Shown piece after piece: positions 4,905-10,212 of a stretch of DNA of 10,212 nucleotides. A program made the position numbers and the translations under genes. Position 1 is the first letter of the stretch; each line of letters opens with the position of its first letter. The notes under the pieces were generated by a model. That model was not told the origin of the DNA, ran no database searches, and worked only from the letters and a program-made list of their open reading frames with translations. The stretch comes from Betaproteobacteria bacterium (GTDB lineage Bacteria > Pseudomonadota > Gammaproteobacteria > Burkholderiales > SG8-39). The stretch covers positions 1 through 10,212 of the forward strand of contig SCUH01000196.1 in assembly GCA_004298295.1 (NCBI GenBank), written 5' to 3'.

Positions 4905-6628
4905 ACCCGATCCGCATCCTGCCCGAACTGCTCGTCAGCCAGATCGCGGCGGGCGAAGTGGTGGAGCGCCCGGCCTCGGTGCTGAAGGAGCTGCTCGAGA
5001 ACAGCCTCGACGCCGGCGCCAGCGCCATCACGGTGACGCTCGAGGAAGGCGGCATCCGGCGGCTGCAGGTGGAGGACGACGGTGCCGGCATCGAGCGCGA
5101 CGAGCTCCCGCTCGCGCTGGCGCGCCACGCGACGAGCAAGATCGCGTCGCTCGATGACCTCGAGGGCGTCGCGACGATGGGCTTCCGCGGCGAGGCGCTC
5201 GCCTCGATCGCTGCGGTGGCGCGGCTCGCGATCGCCTCGCGCACCGAAAGTTCGCCGCACGGTCATGCCATCCGCGCCGAGGGCGCGTGGATCGGCGAGG
5301 TTGCGCCCACCGCGCGCGAGCGCGGCACCACGGTGTCGGTCGAGGACCTTTACTTCAACACGCCGGCGCGCCGCAAGTTCCTGCGCAGCGACGCGACCGA
5401 ATTCGGCCATTGCGAGGCAGTGTTCCGGCGCCTGGCGCTGGCACGGCCGGAAATCGCCTTCACGCTGCGGCACAACGGCCGCGTCAGCCTGCATCTCAAG
5501 GCGCAGCCGCCCGGCGACCGCGCGGCGGCGCTGCTGGGACGCGAATTCCTGCACGCCAGCCTGCCGCTCGAGGCTCAGGCGGGAAGTCTGCGCCTGCACG
5601 GTCTCGCGGGCTCGCCCGCGGCGGCGCGCGCGCGCGCCGACTCGCAGTACTTTTTCGTCAACGGCCGCTTCGTGCGCGACCGCGTGCTGGCGCACGCGGC
5701 GCGCGAGGCCTATGCCGAGCTCCTGCACGGCGCGCGCCAGCCCGCCTACCTGCTGTACCTGGAAATCGATCCGCGCGGGGTCGATGTCAACGTTCATCCC
5801 GCCAAGACCGAGGTGAGATTTCGCGATTCGCGCAGCGTGCACCAGTTCGTGATGGGCGCGCTGCGGCGCGTCCTCGCGCCAGGCGCTGCCGAATCGCCCG
5901 TAGCGTACGCCGCGGTCGCGCCCGCCGGTGCGCCGGGACCCGCCCTGCAACCCGCGCTTTCACTGGCGCAGCCGGTGGCGGCGTACCAGGCGTTCATGGC
6001 GAGCGCGGTGCCACCCGTCGCGGTCATGCCGGCCGCGGGAGAGGCTGCGCCGCTGGGTTACGCGCTGGCGCAGCTGCATGGCGTGTACATCCTGGCGCAG
6101 AACGAGGCGGGACTGGTGCTCGTCGACATGCACGCCGCGCACGAGCGCATCGTAATGGAAAGGCTCCGCACGGACCTGGAGGCCGGCAGCGTGCAGCGGC
6201 AGGCGCTGCTGGTGCCGGCCGTGTTGCGCGCCGATGCGCTCGATGTCGCGACCGCCGAGGACAACCGCGCTGCGCTGGAGAGCCTCGGCATCGAGTTCAC
6301 GGTGGCGGGACCGAACGAGCTCGCGGTGCGCACCGCGCCCGCGCTGCTCGCCTCGGGCGACCTGCCCGCACTGCTGCGCGAGGTGCTCGCGGAGCTGCGC
6401 GAATTCGGTGCCGCGCAGGCGCTCGCGGCGCGGCGCGACGAGCTGCTCGCGGGCATGGCCTGCCATGCGGCGGTGCGCGCCAACCGCCAGCTCACGCCCG
6501 CCGAGATGAACGCCCTGCTGCGCGAGATGGAGACAACCGAGCGCTCGGGCAGCTGCAACCACGGCCGCCCGACCTGGTACCAGCTCACGCTCGCGGACCT
6601 CGACAAGCTGTTCCTGCGCGGGCGCTGA
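4901..6628 (+). CDS. mutL: DNA mismatch repair protein MutL (endonuclease type)
   Basis: A 575-residue mismatch-repair protein that links MutS-bound mismatches to downstream strand processing. The N-terminal GHKL ATPase is complete: ELLENSLDAGA with Glu33 and Asn34, DDGAGI (59-64), RHATSKI, GFRGEALASI (94-103), and DLYFNTPARRKFL. A variable Ala/Pro-rich linker follows (about 325-385). The C-terminal dimerisation domain begins near LGYALAQLHGVYILAQ. It carries the metal-binding endonuclease motif DMHAAHERIVMER (Asp409 onward, form D-M-H-A-x2-E-x4-E), then ACHAAVRANRQLTPAEM (520 onward), CNHGRPT (Cys552) and the final LFLRGR. The same DMHA form occurs in Neisseria MutL, a shown nicking enzyme, whereas E. 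coli MutL lacks it. The ATG at 4901 gives the normal MNPIRILPELLVSQIAAGEVVERP start and overlaps the ybaK-like stop (ATGA). miaA follows 7 bases after the stop, as in many proteobacteria. Confidence 0.97.
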   Translation: MNPIRILPELLVSQIAAGEVVERPASVLKELLENSLDAGASAITVTLEEGGIRRLQVEDDGAGIERDELPLALARHATSKIASLDDLEGVATMGFRGEALASIAAVARLAIASRTESSPHGHAIRAEGAWIGEVAPTARERGTTVSVEDLYFNTPARRKFLRSDATEFGHCEAVFRRLALARPEIAFTLRHNGRVSLHLKAQPPGDRAAALLGREFLHASLPLEAQAGSLRLHGLAGSPAAARARADSQYFFVNGRFVRDRVLAHAAREAYAELLHGARQPAYLLYLEIDPRGVDVNVHPAKTEVRFRDSRSVHQFVMGALRRVLAPGAAESPVAYAAVAPAGAPGPALQPALSLAQPVAAYQAFMASAVPPVAVMPAAGEAAPLGYALAQLHGVYILAQNEAGLVLVDMHAAHERIVMERLRTDLEAGSVQRQALLVPAVLRADALDVATAEDNRAALESLGIEFTVAGPNELAVRTAPALLASGDLPALLREVLAELREFGAAQALAARRDELLAGMACHAAVRANRQLTPAEMNALLREMETTERSGSCNHGRPTWYQLTLADLDKLFLRGR

Positions 6629-6635
6629 GGCGGCG

Positions 6636-7568
6636 ATGACGTCGGCACGATCCGGCGCCATTGCCTACGCGTTGCTCGGCCCCACGGCGAGCGGCAAGTC
6701 GCGGCTCGCGCTCGAACTGTCGGCGCGCCTGCCGCTCGAGATCGTGAGCCTGGATTCGGCGCAGGTGTACCGCGGCCTGGACATCGGCACGGCGAAACCC
6801 TCGCGCGAGGAGCGCGCATGCGTGCCGCATCACCTGATCGACATCGTCGATCCGGAGGATGCCTACTCGGCGGGGCGATTCCGGGTCGACGCCGCGCGCG
6901 CAATTGAAGAGATCCTCGCGCACGGCCGGACTCCGCTGCTCGTCGGCGGCACGATGCTCTACTACCGGGCACTGGTGTCGGGCCTGGATGCCCTGCCCGT
7001 CGCAGATCCGGCGACCCGCGCGGCGATCGACATGGAAGCCGCGGCGCGCGGCTGGGCGGCCATGCATGCCGAACTTGCGCGCGTCGATCCCGTCGCGGCG
7101 CGGCGCATTGCGCCCGGCGACGCGCAGCGCATCCAGCGCGCGCTCGAAGTCCTTCGGTTGACCGGAAAGCCGATTTCGTCGCTGCAGACTGCCGCCGCGG
7201 CGCCACTGCCGTTCGCGCTCAGGTCTTTCGCGATCATCCCGTCGGACCGTGCCGCGCTGCACCGGCGCATCGCCGAGCGCTTCGACGCCATGCTCGCCGC
7301 CGGACTCGTCGAAGAGCTGGTTGCGCTCCGACAGCGTTACCGTCTCTCGGCCGAGATGCCGAGCATGCGCGCAGTCGGCTACCGGCAGGTCTGGGGCTAT
7401 CTCGAAGGCGAGTACGACCGGGCGGTGATGCGCGAAAAGGCGATCGCCGCCACGCGCCAGCTCGCCAAGCGGCAGATGACCTGGCTGCGATCGTTCAGGG
7501 ACGTGGAGTTGCTTCCTCAGCCGGATGCGAACGGTCTCGCCGCGCGGATGAATTCAACGCTTGCCTGA
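6636..7568 (+). CDS. miaA: tRNA dimethylallyltransferase MiaA
   Basis: A 310-residue enzyme that transfers a dimethylallyl group to N6 of A37 in tRNAs reading UNN codons, the first step to ms2i6A. Landmarks: the P-loop-like GPTASGKS (15-22) that binds the prenyl diphosphate, DSAQVYRGLDIGTAKPS (40-56) with the catalytic Asp40 and the tRNA-contacting Gln43, HHLID, the DPEDAYSAGRFR segment, LLVGGTMLYYRAL (101-113), AQRIQRALEV, and RQLAKRQMTWLR near the C-terminus. Length is typical. The ATG at 6636 is preceded by GAGG (6627-6630), which overlaps the mutL stop, at five bases spacing; this implies translation coupled to mutL. The adjacent mutL-miaA pair is a common proteobacterial arrangement. No hfq follows; the next 436 bases are non-coding. 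Confidence 0.97.
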   Translation: MTSARSGAIAYALLGPTASGKSRLALELSARLPLEIVSLDSAQVYRGLDIGTAKPSREERACVPHHLIDIVDPEDAYSAGRFRVDAARAIEEILAHGRTPLLVGGTMLYYRALVSGLDALPVADPATRAAIDMEAAARGWAAMHAELARVDPVAARRIAPGDAQRIQRALEVLRLTGKPISSLQTAAAAPLPFALRSFAIIPSDRAALHRRIAERFDAMLAAGLVEELVALRQRYRLSAEMPSMRAVGYRQVWGYLEGEYDRAVMREKAIAATRQLAKRQMTWLRSFRDVELLPQPDANGLAARMNSTLA

Positions 7569-8004
7569 CTACGCCGTCGCTCAAGGCCTGCTCTCCCTCC
7601 CGGAATCGCGACAGAGCCCGTGGATGCGAGGGTCCCAGGTTCGAGCCGAAGGCGGGCAGCCCAATCGATGCAGCCTGTTTCCGCTGCCTACGCAGTACCT
7701 CGATCAAGGCAGAAACCGCGCCGTCCGCCGCGAAGTCCGATCCTTCGCGTCTGCCTTGCGAATTTGCCCGCTGAATATGCGCCGACACACCAGGGTTGCT
7801 GCGGAAACGTAGTCCATGCTGAATGCACGGTGCCGAACATAATTGCCTGTTGCCATGACAGCGACTTACACTTTTGCGTAAATTTGAAGCCTTTCCGCTC
7901 GACCTCGCCCAGGATCGACCTTCTGAAGCTCGAAGAGTGGCTCCCGCTAGTGGAGCTGTAGAGGCTGCACCCCGAGGAGCCTCACGCTGGGCGCCAGAAA
8001 ACTC
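7569..8004. other. Non-coding stretch between miaA and the Crp/Fnr-family gene
   Basis: No reading frame here on either strand looks like a real protein; the long minus-strand frame across it runs through miaA and crp codons and matches nothing I recognise. GC is lower than in the housekeeping genes. It holds a weak candidate promoter near 7843-7872, two short dyads (CTGT-N7-ACAG at 7847-7861 and TTAC-N8-GTAA at 7866-7881), and a 6-bp hairpin (GAGGCT 7961-7966 / AGCCTC 7978-7983) next to a Shine-Dalgarno-like GAGGAG at 7974-7979. I see no terminator after miaA. Confidence 0.6.
7843..7872 (+). promoter_or_regulatory. Candidate sigma70 promoter of the Crp/Fnr-family gene
   Basis: TTGCCT (7843-7848) and TACACT (7867-7872) are separated by 18 bases, each with four of six consensus matches, in the most AT-rich part of the gap. 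Two short dyads overlap it, one inside the spacer and one over the -10, a layout that would suit an autoregulated gene. The match is weak and no transcription data exist. Confidence 0.28.
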
Positions 8005-8748
8005 TTGGTTCAGAATCGCGTGCTTGACGGGTTGCCCCGCAAGGACTACCGGAAACTGCTGCCCGTCCTCGAACCAGTCGAGTTGGCTTTCGGGCAGGTT
8101 CTCTATGAATCCCAAGCCCGAATACGGCACGTGTACTTTCCCAACGACTGCTTCGTCTCAATGCTGACTGGCGTGGATGGCGACCGGTCCTGCGAGGTCG
8201 GACTCATCGGCTCTGAAGGCATGATCGGGCTTCCCGTGGCACTGGGCATCGCGGTCTCGCCTTTTCGTGCCGTGGTACAAGGCGGCGGCACGGCAATGCG
8301 GATGAAGATCGCGGACTTTCGCCGCGAATTCAGCGAGAGCGCTGCGCTGAAGCGAGAGTTGTTCCTCTTCACCCACTTGCTGATGATCCAGATCGCGCAG
8401 ACCGCGGCGTGCAACCGCTTCCATCAGGTGTCACAGCGCATGGCCCGCTGGATCTTGATGACCAGCGACCGCATCAAGTCCAACGAGTTTCGCATTACGC
8501 AGCAATTTCTTGCGCTCATGCTGGGCGTGCGGCGGGTCGGCGTCAGCGTGGCAGCGAGCGGCCTGCGGGAACGCAAGCTCCTGGCCTACCGCCGTGGCAG
8601 CTTCACGATCCTGGACCATAGAGGTCTCGTAGCGGCTGCCTGCGGCTGTTATAAGATCGTCAACGACGTTTACGCGCGGGCACAAGGTCGACGGGATCTT
8701 TCCCACCAGAACCGCCGAAGTCATGCACGCAATCGCACAGATGGATAA
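8005..8748 (+). CDS. Crp/Fnr family transcriptional regulator
   Basis: A 247-residue regulator with an N-terminal cNMP-binding-like beta-barrel (about 20-110, FGQVLYE and HVYFPNDCFVSML), a long dimerisation helix (110-150) with AQTAACNRFHQVSQRMARWIL, and a C-terminal winged helix (about 161-205, FRITQQFLALMLGVRRVGVSVAASGLR). It belongs to the subgroup marked by MAQTAACNRFH and LGVRR. The cAMP-contacting cassette of CRP is not evident, and there is no N-terminal cysteine cluster as in FNR, so the signal is unknown. The start is TTG at 8005 with no clear ribosome site; an in-frame CTG at 7987 lies seven bases after GAGGAG and may be the real start. The basic, polar tail after residue 225 is not typical and may be unstructured. 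GC is far lower than in its neighbours (two 60-base lines counted by eye: 31 and 34 G/C), suggesting transfer. It is convergent with the methyltransferase gene, with a 13-base gap. Confidence 0.85.
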   Translation: MVQNRVLDGLPRKDYRKLLPVLEPVELAFGQVLYESQARIRHVYFPNDCFVSMLTGVDGDRSCEVGLIGSEGMIGLPVALGIAVSPFRAVVQGGGTAMRMKIADFRREFSESAALKRELFLFTHLLMIQIAQTAACNRFHQVSQRMARWILMTSDRIKSNEFRITQQFLALMLGVRRVGVSVAASGLRERKLLAYRRGSFTILDHRGLVAAACGCYKIVNDVYARAQGRRDLSHQNRRSHARNRTDG

Positions 8749-8761
8749 CACTGCGGGATAG

Positions 8762-9415
8762 CTACCGATCGAACCGGGGCTCTCTGCAGGAATATGCAGC
8801 CTTGTCGGCGCGCGCGGCAACGAACAAGCCGCCGAGACCCGCCGGCTCCAGAGCGCGCAGGCTCAAACCACCCTCCACAAGTAGCGGTCCGAGCTGGCGA
8901 TTGAGATTGGTCGCCACGATGCTCGCCAAAGCGCCCGCTACGCGGCGCAGAGGCGAAGCCACGGCGTCGTCCGGAAGAAATTTGTCGAACACGGAGACGC
9001 GCCCGCCCGGGCGCAGCACGCGTGCCACTTCGCGCATCGTACCGGCGGGATCCGGCACCACCGCGATCGCAAGGTGAAGCAGCACGCAATCGAAACTTGC
9101 GCGCTGGAATCCGAGCCGCGCGGCGTCCATCACCAACGCATTGACAGGTATTGCGCCCGCCGTCCCGCGGGCCGCTAGGCGCACGAGCATCGCAGGCGAG
9201 ATGTCGATCGCGACGACGTCTACGCCCGGCGGAAGAAGCGGCAGATCGAGCCCGGTTCCGGCCGCGACGATGAGCACCCGCTCCCCGGCGCGCAGCTGCG
9301 CCATCTCGAGCGCGCGCCGCCGCCCGCGCTCCAGGAAACCGAGCCGCCCCACGACCCAGTCGTAGAGCGGCGCGTAGGCGTCGTAGCGCCGCCGGTTCCA
9401 GCGCAGCCAGTCCAC
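8762..9415 (-). CDS. Class I SAM-dependent methyltransferase
   Basis: A 217-residue protein with a Rossmann-type methyltransferase fold. Motif I is VLIVAAGTGLDLPLL (47-61); the acidic residue after strand 2 is Asp71 in AIDISPAML; MDAARL (96-101) marks the adenine-binding region; VLLHLAIAVVPDP is strand 4; and VARVLRPGGRVSVFDKF (130-146) is the usual post-III motif. The N-terminal YDAYAPLYDWVVG and GRRRALEMAQ together with GTGLDLPLL resemble the PmtA-like / UbiE-like groups, so a lipid or quinone substrate is possible, but this cannot be settled. The start is GTG at 9415, one base after the stop of the Bug-type gene; the GAGG before it lies over that stop, so translation is probably coupled. 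It converges on the Crp/Fnr-family gene with only 13 bases between stops, leaving little room for terminators. Confidence 0.9.
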   Translation of the reverse strand: MDWLRWNRRRYDAYAPLYDWVVGRLGFLERGRRRALEMAQLRAGERVLIVAAGTGLDLPLLPPGVDVVAIDISPAMLVRLAARGTAGAIPVNALVMDAARLGFQRASFDCVLLHLAIAVVPDPAGTMREVARVLRPGGRVSVFDKFLPDDAVASPLRRVAGALASIVATNLNRQLGPLLVEGGLSLRALEPAGLGGLFVAARADKAAYSCREPRFDR

Positions 9416-9416
9416 C

Positions 9417-10212
9417 TCAGTCCGGCTGGACCCCCGCCGCGCGCAGCGTCGCGCGGTAGCTTTCCAGCTGCGCCTTCACGAAAGCGGCCAGCTGCTCGGG
9501 CGTCGACGGGCTGAGCAGGAAGGCCTGTTTTTCCATTTGCGCGCGCACCTCCGGCCGCGCCATCGCGGCGCCGAATTCCCGGTTGAGCCGTTCCACGATC
9601 TCGCGCGGCATCTTCGCCGGGCCGAAGAGGCCCGCCCACGAGGTGATGGAGAACTGCGGCATGCCGGCCTCGGCGATGGTCGGCAGATCCGGCAGCAGGT
9701 GGCTGCGCCGCGGCAGCGTCGTGGCGAGCGCGCGCAGCCGCCCGTCGCGGATGTGCGAGATCGTCGTGCTCGATGAAGCGAACATCAGGTGCACGCGCCC
9801 GGCGAGCAGGTCCGTGATCGCCTGCGGCTCGCCCTTGTAGGGGACGTGCACCATGTCGATCTTCGCCTGCGAGGCGAAGAACGCGCTCGACACGATGCCG
9901 GTGGTGTTGCCGGTCGCGTAGTTGATCTTGCCCGGGTGGGCGCGCGCCTGCGCGATCAGCTCGGCGACCGTCTTCGACTGGATGCCGGGATGCACCACGA
10001 TGAAGAACGTGTAGCGGCCGATGTCGGTGATCGGCGTGAAATCGGCTACCGGGTCGTAGGGCGGGTTCTTGCGCAGCGCGGGCACCGCCGACAGCGGGCT
10101 GTTGGTCGCCATGAGCAGCGTGTAGCCGTCGGGCGCGGCCTTGGCGACTTCCGCTCCGGCGATGGCGCCGTCGGCGCCCGCCTTGTTGTCCACCACCACG
10201 GTCTGTCCGATC
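9417..10212 (-). CDS. Bug-family (TctC) tripartite tricarboxylate transporter substrate-binding protein (partial, 5' end cut by window edge)
   Basis: About 264 residues of a periplasmic solute-binding protein of the Bug/TctC family, which captures carboxylates or other small organic acids, often for TctAB-type permeases. The frame is open to the window edge, so the signal peptide and first lobe start are missing. Visible landmarks: the near-edge stretch VVVDNKAGADGAIAGAE, AAPDGYTLLMATNS, YATGNTTGIVSSAFFAS, HVPYKGEPQAITDLLAGRVHLMFAS, LPDLPTIAEAGMPQF, and SWAGLFGPAKMP with IVERLNREF. These are the conserved blocks of the family in the right order. The usual two-domain Venus-flytrap fold is expected. 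The protein ends at PD followed by TGA; the methyltransferase GTG begins one base later. No TctA or TctB permease gene is in this window, which is common for Bug genes. Ligand unknown. An internal GTG at 10199 is not the real start, since family similarity continues upstream of it. Confidence 0.95.
   Translation of the reverse strand, partial: IGQTVVVDNKAGADGAIAGAEVAKAAPDGYTLLMATNSPLSAVPALRKNPPYDPVADFTPITDIGRYTFFIVVHPGIQSKTVAELIAQARAHPGKINYATGNTTGIVSSAFFASQAKIDMVHVPYKGEPQAITDLLAGRVHLMFASSSTTISHIRDGRLRALATTLPRRSHLLPDLPTIAEAGMPQFSITSWAGLFGPAKMPREIVERLNREFGAAMARPEVRAQMEKQAFLLSPSTPEQLAAFVKAQLESYRATLRAAGVQPD

Noticed and set aside
5287..6639. 450-codon plus-strand frame inside mutL
   Set aside because: An Arg/Ala-rich out-of-frame shadow; the mutL frame has all motifs through the C-terminus and no frameshift.
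7630..7655. GGTTCGAGCC resembling a tRNA T-arm, as a tRNA remnant or attachment site
   Set aside because: The flanking bases do not form the five-pair T-stem, no anticodon arm or acceptor stem can be drawn, and no integrase is nearby.
7581..7709. Repeated TCAAGGC at 7581 and 7703
   Set aside because: Two seven-base copies in about 120 bases are expected by chance and show no regular spacing or further similarity.
7495..8130. 211-codon minus-strand frame covering the miaA-crp gap
   Set aside because: It runs across the end of miaA and the start of the regulator, has no known motif and no ribosome site; I could not support it as a gene.

Overview
The window looks like a stretch of chromosome from a high-GC betaproteobacterium, most likely of the order Burkholderiales. 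Three things suggest this: very high GC and strongly GC-biased codon use; the gene order queG / tsaE-amiC and mutL-miaA, which is familiar from that class; and a Bug-type (TctC) solute-binding protein at the right end, a family greatly expanded in Burkholderiales. This assignment is inference from family knowledge; no search was run. I found no rRNA, tRNA, CRISPR array, insertion sequence or phage gene.

Left part (1-4371). A partial alpha/beta hydrolase (minus strand, cut by the left edge) follows queG (epoxyqueuosine reductase, minus strand) with a 20-base overlap. queG is divergent from tsaE (t6A37 synthesis ATPase), and the two start codons share one CATG, so no space separates them. tsaE runs into amiC (Tat-type N-acetylmuramoyl-L-alanine amidase) with a long same-strand overlap. 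amiC then converges on a DedA-family membrane protein gene (minus strand), with a 14-bp hairpin between them.

Middle part (4372-7568). A 44-base divergent region with a perfect TATAAT separates dedA from a tight plus-strand set: a YbaK/EbsC-type deacylase-like gene, mutL (mismatch repair, with the endonuclease motif) and miaA (i6A37 tRNA prenyltransferase). ybaK and mutL overlap by ATGA, and mutL and miaA are 7 bases apart. Four of the genes in the window therefore act, or probably act, on tRNA: queG at Q34, tsaE at t6A37, miaA at i6A37, and the YbaK-like protein at mischarged aminoacyl-tRNA.

Right part (7569-10212). A 436-base non-coding stretch of lower GC leads to a Crp/Fnr-family regulator of markedly lower GC than its neighbours. 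The regulator converges, with a 13-base gap, on a SAM-dependent methyltransferase. On the minus strand that methyltransferase is preceded, with a gap of one base, by a partial Bug-type solute-binding protein gene that runs off the right edge. This part looks accessory, while the part from queG to miaA is housekeeping.

I do not see a clear undescribed system. The points most worth a second look are the AT-rich island inside tsaE just before the amiC ATG, the shared queG/tsaE start codons, the low-GC crp segment, and the one-base coupling of the Bug protein with the methyltransferase.
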